Below, one piece after another: positions 1 through 13,402 of a stretch of DNA of 64,000 bases (within the stretch, counting starts at the first letter, position 1; every line of letters starts with the position of its first letter). The notes beneath the pieces were generated by a model, which had not been told where the DNA came from, ran no database searches, and saw nothing but the letters and a program-made list of their open reading frames with translations. Source of the DNA: Galbula dea (Eukaryota; Chordata; Aves; Piciformes; Galbulidae); NCBI GenBank assembly GCA_013399015.1, contig VWZX01010011.1, positions 186,001 to 250,000 of the forward strand, in the 5' to 3' direction. The position numbers were made by a program, and so were the translations under genes.

Positions 1-3000
1 TCCTCACATCTCACAGAAACCTTCTGACATTAGAAATGTAGAAGACTGAGATATCCCTGAAGCCCTTGGGTCATTATGCTCACTTAGATTCCATGAAAAT
101 GCTGCAATGCCCCTTTTCTCCATGGAAAGCTGAGAATCCTCTCTTCTGAAGAGGGATTCTCCTGGCTGTAACTTCCCATTTTGATGGAATACAAATTTAA
201 GATTTTCATTTTCAGATACATCCTTTCAAAGGAAAGTAATAAGTTACGTATCAAGAAAAACAATGTTCATCTCTTCACAAGAGTAAGAAACTTTCATGTC
301 CCTAAGATGGTGCTTTTTTATACAAAACACAAAAGGTAGTTTTCTTTTAATTAGCCAAAATAATAATTAATATGTCATTTTATAAACAAACAAGGAAAAA
401 ATCTGAGGACAGATGAGGGAAATACAGACAGTTATGGTTGTAGGTAGTTAGATTTCAGTAAGATCATAATTTTATTATTTATGAGGTACTCCTTCCATTC
501 ACTTGTAAGACAGGGATTTCAAAGTTACTACTGCTGCTGAAGCACAATACTAGGTGCAATAGGGTACACTTGGTATTTCTTTTAGATTGCACAACTTGGA
601 AAGCACAAATGAAGTCAATTCTTTATTGTCTAACTATTACACAAAATTCTCAGGAATGTTATGGGTGACTTCAGCTTTAAAGCAACAGCAAGAAGGAACA
701 TTTTTTTCACTGCAGGTGGATGGAAAGCAGTGAAGCTCACAGAAGGCAACATAAGTCAGGACCATTTTTTATTCAAAGATGTTTTGACACTGGAAAATTG
801 AAAGAAATATTGCATAAAGAATATAGCAAAATCTCAGAGATTACTCTTATCTGTTATAAGACTCTGGGTTTATCACTTTATGCCTCTGCTTTCACTTCCT
901 TATCTGAAATGTGAGGTTCATGTTGTCCACCTGGGTAGAGCACCACAGGACCCTCTCATAAGAATTTATTGTCTTATAATCACTGTTGGGGTTTTTTTTC
1001 CAAAAAGCAGTTTTTCACATGTTAACAGCTTTAAATGAATGAGACCTGGGGAGACACCTGTCCTTGAAATTTTCACACAGTCCAGTGCAAATGAAACAGC
1101 CATGAAGCTGATGATGTGTTGTGGAGGAAAAGAGCAGGAAGTGCTGCCTTCAGTGTTGGCTACAGAGAACGAGGCTATATCAGAGAGCACAAGAATATTT
1201 TACTTGTGCTCTGCTCTGCTCTCAGCTGCCACATGGATTCTATTCTTCAAAGGAAGCAACTCAAATCCAAAGAATAAACTCCCAAGCTGAACTTCCTGAA
1301 GCACAGCAAAAGGACTCATGAACTTAGGGGAACCATTCTGTCCCATGCTCTTATGTAGCTGTTTGACAGCAGTCAGCTTTCATACATTTTGAGAAACAGC
1401 AGAAGGCTGGTGCAGTAACAAAGAGAGCCAACACGTACATTTGGCAGAACAAAGAATCAGAGCAGGGGTTTGGGAAGTTAAAGGATGGAGAGCTCTCCCT
1501 GGCACCAGATCCTGTACACCAGAGCTGCAGGGTACAGCTTGTGCCATTAGGCAAGAAGTAGAAGGCATTTGGATAGATAAAATATATTTCTCAACAGATG
1601 CTTTTCAGTGAAGGAGATGGAATCAGCTTGTTCTCTGTTATTCATTGTGAGCTAAAATAAGTCCTGACCTAGGAACTATCCTCAGCAGAGGCTCAAAAGC
1701 AGATATGTTGGCAAATCTGAAAGTATTCTGGCTTCCTCAATTGAGTTTTACATTCCAGACTTAAAAATAAATAGAGTCCTTACAGCAGGTCCTGGTATCT
1801 GCTTTCACTATAAGCACCCTAAACAAACACCTTTTCTTTGTTCCAATACAGCTTCATCCACTTTTGGATTTCAGCTTTCTCCTCTCTTCCTTGTGTGAGA
1901 CAAGACCCCTGCAACTTTGTCCTTGAAAGCTGAAACAGGAAACAAACTGCATGGCTGATATATTATTATTAAGATTTTTATTTTTGTAAAAGCAATCCTG
2001 CTCTTTTTTCTCATCCCAGCCTTCAGAGAAGAGAAGCAAAAATAAAATGCACCTGAGGAAAAAGAGAGCACATGTCAGCCTGACTTCTGCAGCCATCTTC
2101 AGATTTGGCTGGAATGTGAGAGCTGCTTGCTGCAGGTTACAGCTACTGCCCACGAAACGTGCCTAGGTGTTTGCTCCCTCCCTGCGGAATTTCACGGCTG
2201 CAATGGCCTAGAGTCTTTAACTGGACGTGCCCACGTGCTCCCGACTACACCCCAGTACATCGAGTGCTGGTCTCCTTAACCCTGCAGTCTGTGCTGCCTG
2301 TCAGCTCTACTGAGGGGTTTAATGCCTGATATTTGTAAAAGACCTACTTTTTTTTCCCTTGCTGCACAGACCATGATGTATAAATTTCCTCAGGTGCTTT
2401 TTCAAGCTGTTAATCTAAGTTCATCCTCCTCTTCAAACAGATCCTTATGTGTTTTAGCTCATGACATAGGGCTGCATCCCCACATTGCAGCTTCATCCTT
2501 TCTGCCTTAACAAGTGAATCTGTTCCTGCAAGGAACACAATGAAGGGAAGAAAGTAGCTGTTGGGGCCCTGAGCATACAGATGGGCCTCAATGGTCCTGA
2601 CCAGACTCATCTGGGGTTTCCACCTGGGGTTTTTCCATCTGGGGGCTAAGCAGGGGCTCCTGGACCTTCAGTCCTCACCTGGGTGGTGCTGGTGTGACTG
2701 CCCCAGCCCTCACATCAGAGCTTGTGTTCCCTGGCTGAACCCTGGACCCGGCCATACACATCTTTGCCTGGAGGTCACCATGCCACACTTAGCTCCTGGC
2801 TTCCTGTAGACACCAGCTGCTTTAGCCCTCAGGCTCCTCTCACAAGCCAGGAGGAGTCATGCTTCTCAGCCTTGGAAAGGCAGAGTGCACATGAGGCTCC
2901 TGGATGCCTCAAACATGAATTGTGTAGGTGAGTAACAGAGAGAGAAATCAACCCAGTCTTCATGGTGTCCTAGTTCTTCATCTTTAAATGGGGGCTAGTG

Positions 3001-4412
3001 CCTATGTCCTTGGCAGCTAACATCCAAGCTAACACAAGGAGCTAAAATGAAGTTAATTTCTGGAATAGCTAAGCAAAGCAAGACCCTGGCCAACCCCTGG
3101 ATTTCAGCTGACCAACATCCAGAATGCCACAATGCCACAGAAAAACTGCTGCTTTGAGAGCTTTAAACCTGCTCCAGGCTGGATGATTACGCTTTAGCAA
3201 TCATAAAAGTTCACAGAAGATGAATTTTTTATCTTTCCACAAGTGCACAGGGAATGTCCCACAGGAAAAAAACATCTTCTGTCATAAGTCACTCTTCCAT
3301 TCCACAAGTTACACTAAGATTCTCCTGAATTGTCCAAAAGTTTTCAGATAAACCAACTGATGACATGAAAAGAGTTAGAATGGAAACAGAAGCAGCTCTC
3401 TTTGGATAAGTTTAGGATATGTGCTACAGGAGTACAGCATAGAGAGAGTTTCTGGTCTCGTATTTCCTCAGGCACAAGTTGACAGGTATCACTGTAACAT
3501 ACAGTTTTATATACTGGAGCATTCCAGTTTGTAGAAACTCCTAATGGGAGACAGATCCCTAGCAGTTCCAATATTCTCCGCTCTGATAATCTTGTTGGAT
3601 GTGTTCTAATTGCAATTAAGCAGGTCCTTAGGATTTGTACACCCTAAAATTAAATATTAAGCTCTCACTGGAAGGTCATTGTGTAATAGTTCTGGTAGTA
3701 GATCTCCTTTTCACTCAGAATTCTTAGCCCCCAGACAGTTTTCTGGCCCAATTTATCAGCTGGCTATGAAAAAATATGCGTACAAGGACCAAACTAAGTT
3801 ATCTCAATACAGTAAATCACATCACAGCAACAAACAGCTCTTACCTGCTTAATTTCATCCTTCTACTAGTTTTAGAAGCCAGAGCTGTTTCAGTTGTCAC
3901 CGTCATTTAGCCTTTAGTTCTAGGTTTTCAAGTCTGAGGACCAATCCAAATATAACTGATTATTCTCTGATGCAGAAGAACTTCTATCAGGCAAAAATGA
4001 GATGGGGTGGAAGGAAACTTTGCTCATTAGTAGATTGTTCAGTTGAAGAAAATTCAGTTTATAGAGAAAGGAGAGCATTTATAGCAGAATTATCTTGAAA
4101 TACAGTTTTGGTTTTACTATATGATAATTGACAAGTACCTTAAATTTCTTTAATTATAGTTTCTGTCCCTAAGAACAGGAAAAAAGGTCATTGGGAAGCC
4201 TGAAAAATTAATGTTTGCAGAGTACTTTCAAATTGTTGGATGACACAAATGTCATAAAATAAACAGGAAGAGATTCATTCTGCTAACAGAGTGGTTGACT
4301 ATTTTTGTTGCTATTTAAAATTTGTTTCTGGTGATTCTGCAACAAATGCCCAGAAAAGGATGGAGAGGAAAGGAATTGTCAGTCTCAGACAAAAATAGAA
4401 GTTCCTTTGAAC
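1..4412. other. Unique noncoding DNA, no gene seen
   Basis: AT-rich sequence with frequent stops in all frames. The open frames here are short, lack recognisable motifs and overlap on both strands, so I treat them as chance. A GC-richer block at about 2570-2890, rich in CTGG and CCTGG words, stands out from its surroundings but matches no repeat I can name. It could be an old LTR or simply unique sequence. Confidence 0.6.
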
Positions 4413-5402
4413 CACAGAATCACAAATGTTAGAATGTTAGGAGCTGGAAGGGACTTCAAAAGATCATCTAGTTCAACCCCCCTGCCACAGCAGGGTTCCC
4501 TAGACCAGGTCACACAGAAGAGCATCCAGACAGGTTTTGAATATCTCCAGAGAAGGAGACTCCACAACCTCTCTGGGCAGTCTGTGCCAGCGCTCTGGCA
4601 CCTCAACTGGGAAAAAAATTTTCTTGTATTCACATGGAACCTCCTGTGCTTCGGTTTACAGCCATTGCCCCTTGTCCTGTCACTGGGTTTCACTGACAAG
4701 AGCCTGACCCTATCCTCCTGACACACACCCTGCACATACTTAAAAGCATAAATGAGGTCACCCCTTAGTCTCCTCTTCTCCAAGCTAAAGAGACCCAGCT
4801 CCCTCAGCCTTTCCTCATAAGGAAGATGTTCCACTCCCTTCATCATCTTGGTGGCTCTGTGCTGGACTCTTTCCAGCAGTTCCCTATCCTTCTTTAACTG
4901 AGGGGCCCAGAACTGGACACAATATTACAGATGCGGCCTCACCAGGGTAGAGTAAAGGGGGAGAAGAACCTCTCTCTATCTACTAACCATACCCCTTCTA
5001 ATCCACCCCAGAATCCCACTGGCCCTCCTGGCCACAAGAGCACACTGCTGGCTCATGGTCATCCTTCCATCTACCAGGACCCCCAGATCCCTTTCCCCTT
5101 CACTGCTCTCCAACAGGTCAATCCCCAACCTATACTCATACACGGGGTTGGTCTTTCCCAGGTGCAAAACTCAGCACTTGGCCTTGTTGAATTTCATTCA
5201 ATGTCTCCCTGCCCAACTCTCCAGCCTGTCTAAGTCTTGCTGAATGGCAGCACAACCCTCTGGTGCGTCAGCCACTCCACCCAGTTTAGTGTCATCAGCA
5301 AACTTGCTGACAGTGCACTCTGTTCCCTCGTCCAGGTTGTCAATGAATATATTGAAAAGTATTGGTCCCTGAGGACCACTAAACACAGGCCACCAACTAG
5401 AC
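4413..5402 (-). mobile_element. CR1 LINE, 5'-truncated, 3' end and ORF2 C-terminus
   Basis: About 990 bp of CR1 in minus orientation. The plus strand opens with 'cacagaatcacaaatgtt' and 'ggaagggacttcaaaagatc', the complement of the CR1 3' terminus. Reading the minus strand, the element begins inside the ORF2 reverse transcriptase near 5402, passes through its C-terminal region, then the 3' UTR, and ends at about 4413. The 5' truncation is the usual outcome of incomplete target-primed reverse transcription. Frameshifts and stops show that the copy is dead. This is one of the longest copies in the window and lies alone, 12 kb from the next CR1. Confidence 0.95.
4600..5402 (-). pseudogene. CR1 ORF2 reverse transcriptase remnant (C-terminal third)
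   Basis: The minus strand encodes the palm-to-C-terminus part of the CR1 reverse transcriptase in several broken frames. The frame at 5407-5198 carries PILFNIFIDNLDEGTE followed by KFADDTKLGGVAD. The FADD, at about 5302-5291, is the catalytic metal-binding motif of the polymerase. The frame at 5167-4976 carries YRLGIDLLESSEGERDLGVL and MSQQCALVARRASGILG, the standard CR1 thumb region. The frame ending near 4600 carries LFSLEKRRLRGDLIYAFKY and DRTRGNGCKPKHRRFHVNTR. The protein normally copies CR1 RNA into DNA at a nicked target. Here the endonuclease and the fingers are missing and the frame is shifted at least twice, so no activity is expected. Confidence 0.93.
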
Positions 5403-8400
5403 TCCATTTGAAGCTATTGAAGTGCTAATATTGTTTGTACAATAATGAAAAGAAAAAAACATTGGTGTGTAGCTCTTCTCTGATCTTAAGAAGAAGGCCA
5501 AAGAAGCAATGAACTCTGGTGACTGTAATGGGAACATATTTACATGTACTTCCACTTCCTCAGATATTACCTAGCCTAATCCATAATATTGTTCATGTTT
5601 TAAAATGTTATCATAAAAATACTGTTGGGGGTTTTGTTTCTAAGAATTAATTTCTCAGTTTAGGAGCTCTGGTTCAGGTATGGGATGTAGCACTGTAATT
5701 TTAGCTAAGTGATATCTGGTCAAGGATTTACACTCTTCATGATTCTGTTTTTCATGTGAAAAGGAGTTTTCACAGGTTAAAACAGAAGTTAGAAATCATC
5801 TCCATAATGATTTAATGGCATGGCAGTTCTCTTTCAGTGCACTTTTCTAGATACATTGTAAGAAGAATGGATTATTTTATATATTTTATTTCTTAGCATT
5901 GATATCTAGTAGAATGGTAATGTTTTTGTTTTGCTCTTCTATTATTGTCTTTCAGGCAAAAGTACTCCAGTGCTCATAGCATATTTTACAGATGATTTCA
6001 CAGATGGTGTATTTGGTTTTCAGCTGGTGTAAATGATGGTTAAAACTCTCTTCAAGTGCCTAAGCTTCAAACTACTTATTCTAGCAGAAAAAAAAAATAA
6101 TGAACTTACACCATGGTTGTCCTTCTGTCAGAAACAGCTTATTACCTGTGGTGCAGGCTCTCTAGACAGGACTCACAGAGGATTCAGGATTCCACGGTTT
6201 CTACTGTAAACTGTTGTGTGACTTTTCATAGTTCCCTTTGCCACAACATTCTAAGCCTGTAGCTAGTATATGGGTAGTAGCCAGATCCTCTTAAATGTTC
6301 ATGTTATAGCTATTAATTTTTTATACTGAGAGTAAGGACTTTATGGCTGACTGAGCAAAGATTCAAGCTTCAGCAAGCCAGTCTGAACCTAATTGCATCT
6401 CAGGATGGATAATATGCAAAGCTTTATTGTACAAGTAATTATTATGTCATGTGTACCAGGCAGCCTGCTACCTCATATAACACTAAAGCTTCCTTGTAAG
6501 CCTTGATTTTTGGCAACTTTAGAAGAAATTACAAACTTAGAGAGAGGGGGGGAAAAAAGTATGTCTGCTGAAAGATGTCTTTCTTGTGAATAACATATTA
6601 CAAAGTCTGGACTTTAGAGTCTCAGTATAAATTGCAATGTCCTTAGTGTTTGATTTTAGCTCCATGATAGTTTAAATCCACATTAGTACAAAATAATCAG
6701 TATTTATCCTTGTAGCTCATAGAAGAAAATCATCCTGATTTAGTAGAAAAGTGCTAAGCTAATGCTGAAAAGCTTTAAACTTTCAGGTGGTATCTTTTCA
6801 GTGCAGAACTAGAGACACATAATCTGTTTATTAGAGATTACAGATGGCTGCAGTCTCTCTATGTATGAGGTTTTGTTTATTACAGCTCTTGGGTTTTCCC
6901 CAGAAAGACTGAGAGAATGTTCTAGACTTTGTCTAGCCAAGACAAACCAGTATGAAGAAATAAGGTTGTTTATAGATAAGAATACCTTGCAAGAAAAAGC
7001 CACTACTGCCTCTTCAGCTAATGTGAATCAATCTAATGAACTTATGCTAACAGAGAGCTTAAAGGGTACTTAGTAAGTTACTAAAGCTTTTACTTTGTAA
7101 GCCAGTGAGCTAGGTTCATATCCCCCAGCAGCAGCGATTAAAAAAGAGAACATCACCAACTAATGACCAGCACCAACTAGTGAAATAAATTCATTGCCTC
7201 CAGAAGCTGGCAGAATGATGAGTCTCTACTTGCATAAACAATGCTGCTTTACATAAACAAGCACCTTCATTAGACATGTTGGTACAAAACTAAGGAGGAA
7301 AACAGTTAATCCAAGAAGTGCCGAGCATCTACACATTCTGCAGGAAAAGAGGTGGATATCTGCTGTGCTCTGCAGATCAGCCAGCAGCTCAGGGTGGCAG
7401 AAGGACAGGTTCTGACTTGCATTGCTTTTGGATCTTTCCTGTAAGTAAACACAATTGCAGCTCTGAGCACTCTCAAGACCCTTAAGCCCACATAAACTTA
7501 CAAACTGCATCTATGTAAAACTTCCTGTACAAAACTCAGCAATTCTAACCTTCAGGGCTGCACATTAAGTACAAAACAAACAGAATTAGTCAAAATAAAA
7601 TTTGTTGCATTGAATATTTTTCCTCTATCTTCTCAAAACCATTAATGAATAAGGATCAATAATGTTTTAGGGGAAAAACAGCTAATTAAAAATATGCTCT
7701 TGGGCTGCCACCTCAATTCACAATAACATTTTTCAGCACACAGCAGTGTTTTTAACCAGTGATTGTAAGCCTCCTTAGAAACAGACTTTTCAAATAGAGA
7801 ACAGAGAAAAAGAAAAAACAATAAAAAGAAAGAAAATGTATTTATACTGGATTTTAACACTCCCATTTGACTTTGGAGTTGTCATCCATGTTCACTTAAC
7901 CAGGTGTTTTTGTTATTTCCAATAGACTTAGAAGTACTGAAAGAGCTAAATTAGCTCTACAGAGTTCTTAGTCATGAGTAATATGGGATTAAATGTATAG
8001 AGGAGTGCTCTGATTCCCCATATTTAGGTCCTTTACTTGGCAATGTATAATAAATACCTTAGAAACCACTTTTCTCATTAATCAAGTGCTGATAGATGTG
8101 GCAGTGAAGGTGTTACTGCACACTAGCAGAATTTTCTAATCACCATTAAGGTGACTGTTACAGTAAAGGTATCTGACTGAGGAGCCTTAGGATCTCACCT
8201 CATTATAAGAGAAATCACTACAGTTTAATAGTCTTCATTTAGCTAACAGTATAGAGTGCCTGGTCTATCTTCTTTTGAAGGTGGAACAAAACCTGTGGCC
8301 TTTGTGAGAGGCTCATTAGTTAAACAAGAAAAGCTTTGACATGGCAGAGAGTGTCCTTGTTATCCTGTTATTCTGTGGCACATGGAGCAAGGGGAGACTT

Positions 8401-11364
8401 TTAAGGGGAGCTGGGAAAAAGGCTGTGCTAAACAATGGACCACATGGTGTGAGCCAGGGCAAAAGAGTAAGGATACAAGCATGTGGTGGAAGGTTGGGTG
8501 GTGGGTACATGTGGTGTGAATCAGACATATTTATAGCTTTGTAAGCACATGTACACACAAACTGGGTTTATGTAGACACACTTACTGTGGTACATGGAAA
8601 TGATTAATTTCAGAGCTAGGAGGACTAAATTATTCACATTACAATTTTCAGCAGTGTGATGACCTGAGTCACAAGGTACTGGTTGCCTGCAGCTCAGGTG
8701 GCACTTCAGAAAAGGAAACTCTCTTAATGTTCCTCTCCTAATGCTACTCAACTTCCTCTGAAAAATGTTGATTTACCAATGATGGTAGAGTGTTGAGACC
8801 TAAAACAACAAAAGAACAGGTTAAACCCCTTCAGTTCTTCAGTATTTTAGTGCCTTTGACTCAAGATATGCAAAGTCTTACACTGCTCAGTATGCAGCAG
8901 CTAACCTCATAATATTTACTTGGTCTTTTTATAAGATCTGAAGTTCATTTTGATTCCAAATTATTGTCTTGGAAATTGATCTTGCTTGCAGTGAAGTTAA
9001 GAGCAATGCTCTGATCTTTAACTGTGCAAGATCAAGCCCCCACTGAACAGGAGAGATAATGAACAGCAGGAAAACAATGGTAAGAAGAGACTGTGGTTAC
9101 TATTTTATTTTTTAATCTTTTATGAAGATATTGGATGAGATCAAGAAGAAGAGGAAGAAAATTTTCCCAAAGAATGACTAGCTGTAAATTGCTACCTGCA
9201 GCAGGACAGTTTCCTCTAATGCAACCTTTCTGAAAGATTGTTTTGGCCTTATTTGTCAAAATGTATTTCTGGTGATTTTGCTTCCACAAGAGGCTACTAG
9301 TGTTTTAGGAGAGGGGGAAAAAATCAATGTCTACTTCTGATTTTGAGGAGAGGCAAAGATTTGGGAGGAATAAGAAAGGGCTGCACTAGGCATACATGAC
9401 AACTAGAAACCACAATATTTCCAAAAAGTATCACCACTCCCTTTTTCTTCTAAGCAAAGCCTTAGGTAAAATGATTGATCTTCTAATTTTTAATTTGGAT
9501 TTTTTTTAATTGCTGAAGAACAAGCTCACTGGTAAAAAGAACTTGCTTTTTATTTCCATAGGATTTGCATCTCAAGCAAGAAATTTCTTAGACTGAGCAC
9601 AGTCGGATATGCTTACTCAATTTCAAACTAATCCAAATGAAGTAAAAATATTTTAGTCCCACAAATCATTACCCTTACCTGAGACAGAGAGGAGTGAAAA
9701 CTCACTGCAGTCTCTGTGACTAAAGAAATAACTTTGCAGAAATGCACTGGTATAAACAGTGAGTAGACTTCTGTAATCAATTCTTCACAACAGCATTCAA
9801 GCAGTAATAGAAAAAAAGTGGGAAGGATGAGCCAGGGTGATTACATCACTCCAAGATCCTCAAGTTGTTTTGTTGCCTTGTTGTACAAACCCTGCCTTCT
9901 GCAGCCAGAGCTGCAAAACGCTCAGCTGCTTCTTTTTCTCTTTCCCAGCAAAGGTTTTCACCCACAGCATCCCATGAAGCATCCCAAACACAGCCACCCT
10001 GGTGCACTCAGCTGAACTCGAGCTGGAGCTGGACCAGCTTGCAGTGAAAATATAACATATCTGGTCCTTGTTTTATTTTTTTTCCTCCTCCCCCACTTAA
10101 ATGGTGTACATGATTTAGAGAGAAAAATGGTTAAAAACAAGAATTCAAGGGTAGTTTCTTCATGGAACTGCGATAATTAAACAGCACCACAATAGCATCA
10201 AAGACTATGGTTCTGTTGCTACACTTCATGAAAGGAAGAGATAGAAGTCAAATGTGCCTGTTCTGAGAGCTAGGTCTCATGGTGAGGCTGACAGAGACCA
10301 ATGTAAAACGAGTAACTCCTTGTACAGTTGGAGCTGAGCATCGGCAGCAGTCTGCAGTGTCTGATATCTAATCAGATTGCTCCTCTAAAGTTATTTTTGA
10401 TATCTTGTAAGTGTGAGTAGGGCCACTCTAGCTTTATTTCTGTATGTTTAATGTGTCAGAGTTACTCAGCTTTGAAAGTACAGCCTACAAGGTTTCGACT
10501 TCAATTTTTTATAGCAAGCTTTTTGTGATGCCATATTTAGATAAAGTTAGATGTAGGCTTTTTTGAGGAAATCAGTTATTTTTGTTTCTTCTATCAGACT
10601 TTCTTGTCAGATACATGCTTCTGAATTACTCTACCCATTTTGTTTCAAAATCAGGTCTGCCTCACTTTGGCCTTCATTTGAGATGACTGATTAGGATGCT
10701 CCAGTAGAACATCCTTCGCTTATCACATCGCATTTTTCTGCCAGTCATGAATTTACTTCACATACACACACTTGCTTCATCTAGAAAATAAATCATTACA
10801 AAGCTGTTGTAACCTTTCACAGAAAATCCTTTCCTCCTCCCCCCCCACCCAGTAAATCCTAGAGGATTCCACTTCTCCCCTCTTCCTGCACTACACAATT
10901 TAACACTTTGTGAAAGCAATATGCACATGAATTTGTAAGTGAGGCAGGACACAGATTGCTGGTGGCAAAGCCCTTACCTTGTTAAGTGCATGATGGTCTC
11001 TAGCACAGAAATCATAGCCCCCAACAGCAGGTCTCCTGCCTTCCCATCCACGGTCACAGCTTACACCCTCTTTCTTCTCCCTTGCTTTTTATACTGTGCT
11101 ACATATAGTTCATGCTTCTGCTGCCCGGGACTGGCTGGTGCATCACTGAGGAGCACCCTGGAGTGATGCTGGGAGCACCATGCCAGACCAAATTAACTCT
11201 TTGTGGTCAAGGCTCTCTCCTTGCCCTCACTGGTGGGAAGATTCTGGTCTGGAACAGTGCAAGGACCTGCTCCCCTGGGCTCTGATTGCTCCTTCCCTGC
11301 AAGGGAAGCCAACAGAGAGCTACCCTCTGCTGCTGGGGTGTGTGGGAGCTGGGAAAGAAGCTGT
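5403..11364. other. Unique noncoding DNA, no gene seen
   Basis: About 6 kb of AT-rich sequence with no recognisable repeat or exon. The longest frames, for example at 6861-7073 and 7510-7226, lack family motifs. A run of cytosines at about 10839-10847 and a GC-richer stretch at 11100-11340 mark the approach to the minisatellite. Confidence 0.55.
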
Positions 11365-11736
11365 GGGGGTCCTGGTTAGAGTCTGGGGGTCCTGGTTAGA
11401 GGCTTGGGGTCCTGGTTAGAAGCTAGAGGTCCTTGTTAAAGGTGGGAGGTCCCAGTTAGAGGCTGGGAGGCCCAGTGGAAGGCTGAGGGTCCTGGTTAGA
11501 GGCTGGGGATCCTGATGAGAGGTGAGGGGTCTTGGTCCTGTTTACAGGTTGGGCTGTCTCACTTGTAGGCTGGGAGTCCTTGTTAAGAGGCTTGGGGTCC
11601 TGGTGAGAGGCTTGGGGTGTTGGTTAGAAGGTGCAGGTCCTGAATAGAGGTGGGGCTCCAAGTGGCAGGCTGGGGGTCCCAGTGAGAGGCAGGGGTTCCT
11701 GGATAGAAGCTGAGGGTGCTGGTGAAAGGCACAGGT
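11365..11736. repeat. Minisatellite, about 18 diverged copies of a 20-bp unit
   Basis: A G-rich tandem array with consensus near 'gggggtcctggttagaggct'. I can lay out about 18 units. Most are exactly 20 bp, and a few are 19, 21 or 26 bp. The first three units are nearly identical, and the units diverge strongly to the right, with changes such as 'ggtcccagtgagaggca'. Because the unit length is not a multiple of three, frames drift across it. The proline- and threonine-rich minus-strand frames over this block are by-products of the repeat and not genes. Confidence 0.92.
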
Positions 11737-13185
11737 CCGGGGCTGCCACCCGGCAGCAGGATCTCTATGCCCAGAGCTTCTCCTGCTGATGCTGTGGAAG
11801 GAGGTACGGCCACCCCCCACTACCATCCCTTCCCTTTTCCTCCCTTCTCTGTGGTACCTCGCCCCGGGAACATGCACAATTCGAAGGAAGAGAGCAGGGC
11901 TCAGTCCAGGCAATGCTGAACAGTGACATGCATCGTTAATTGCATTTCTCCTCCCAGAGCCCCTCTCTGGGTGTCTGCCTGCCACTGCCAGTACCTGAAA
12001 TTAGAGAATTCATTCTCGGCCAAAAGGGAGCCCTAGGTGAGATGAAGGTAGCAGAGGAGGTGGAGGTCATCCTTGGCAAGCAGGCAGGCTGGACCCCTCA
12101 ATCAGGGAAAGGGGGTTGCTTGGGAGTTGTTTACACACTACCAGTCTTTTGTAGAAAAAGGAAAAGAACCAACAGAGGTTCTCCTGCCTGGCATTCCTAT
12201 TTTTTTTTTTCTGAGTCATCCAGCCCAATGCGAGCAGAGGGAATCCTCTGGTCTGGGAGTGCTGGAAAGGAACCATCAAGGCTAATGGAAATCTTCTCTA
12301 ATAAGCAGACCGCACGCTCGCTTGTTGCAATCGCCCATTAAGGCTCCCTTAATTGCATTGATTTGTTTGCTGTTTGTATGCAAAGGATCTGGTGTGTCCT
12401 TCCCCAAACCACCCCCACTATCACACCACCCCTTCCCCCCCACCCCCCCTTCAGCTTCAGCCTTCAGCTGAGCACAGGAACACCTCCCGGGCCAGCCTGG
12501 ACCAGTTTTACTGCCATCCCTGACAGCGAAACCACTTCATTGCCCTCATCCTGCATCCTACCAGCTCCAACCTCATGGGCACAGAGGGAGTACAGAGCAC
12601 TCTTAAACCCGGGGAATACTCTGCTGATGGGCACATAAATCTCTTGTGCAGAGAGCTGAGCACAGAGGTGTTGCTCACTGGGTGAGCTGTGTCCACAGCG
12701 AGCTAATCCCTCAGCACTTCCTGCGATTTTTATTTTTTTCCCCCAAGGGTTTTTTGGGGGGGAGAAGGGGGGAGATTAAAAAACAGGTAGAGTTTTTGAA
12801 AAGCATTTACCTAGGTAGTCTTCTGTACCTAGGAAGGGAAAGAAGAATGACTGCAGGAAACTTTCCTGAGCAGCTTGGTGAGCCTGGTGCGGGAGGATCC
12901 CAGTGGCAAAAGTGTCAGAGGCAGGTAATTGAGGAGAAATGGCTGGGATTGGGTTAACTGCCCCAGCTAGGGTGTGCTGAGGCAGGGGAGGCAGGTCGGC
13001 AAAGACGGGGATGGGGAAAGCTCCTGAAGGAGAGACACCGGGATAATGGTGTGATGGGAGAAGGGGACATGGGGATTTCGAGCTGCTGGGAGAAGAGACG
13101 AGCTGGAGGAAGGATGAATTTTGAATCCCATGCTTGAAGGGCTTTTTCACTCCCTCTCTCCAGACATCAGCCAGCAATTTGGAGT

Positions 13186-13217
13186 GGGGTGGAGGGAGAG
13201 GTGGGGGGAGAGGGGGG
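13186..13217 (+). other. G-quadruplex-type motif
   Basis: Four G runs of at least three bases (gggg, ggg, gggggg, gggggg) are separated by loops of 4, 6 and 3 bases. This fits the G3+N1-7 rule for a canonical intramolecular quadruplex on the plus strand. It lies about 1.7 kb before the CpG island. Folding in vivo is not shown. Confidence 0.6.
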
Positions 13218-13371
13218 ACGGACACGGACACACTCTCTGGATCACGGTATTGAAGGGGGCATTGATCTTTAAATTCGGATCTCATGTATTTCTCACTGGC
13301 ATCTCTACCTCCCTGCAAGTCTTTAGTATCTTCCTTGTGATCTCTCCTTATACTGCTTTAGAGACAGGTCT

Positions 13372-13402
13372 ACACGCACACACACACACACATACACACA
13401 CA
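13372..13402. repeat. (CA)n microsatellite
   Basis: An interrupted CA run with one CGCA and one CATA interruption, about 31 bp in all. The threonine- and histidine-rich frame end over it is an artefact of the repeat. Confidence 0.9.

Noticed and set aside
2570..2890. GC-rich block considered as a solo LTR
   Set aside because: No TG...CA ends, target-site duplication or polyadenylation signal in the right place could be identified.
4407..4721. 104-codon plus-strand frame
   Set aside because: It is the antisense of a minus-strand CR1 3' end and has no independent support.
11542..11985. 147-codon minus-strand frame rich in Pro and Thr
   Set aside because: It reads through the 20-bp minisatellite, which alone generates the repeated LTRTPSL-like peptide.
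12776..13318. 180-codon minus-strand frame, the second longest on that strand
   Set aside because: Proline- and serine-rich, no motif, overlaps plus-strand frames, no splice or start context beyond chance in GC-rich DNA.
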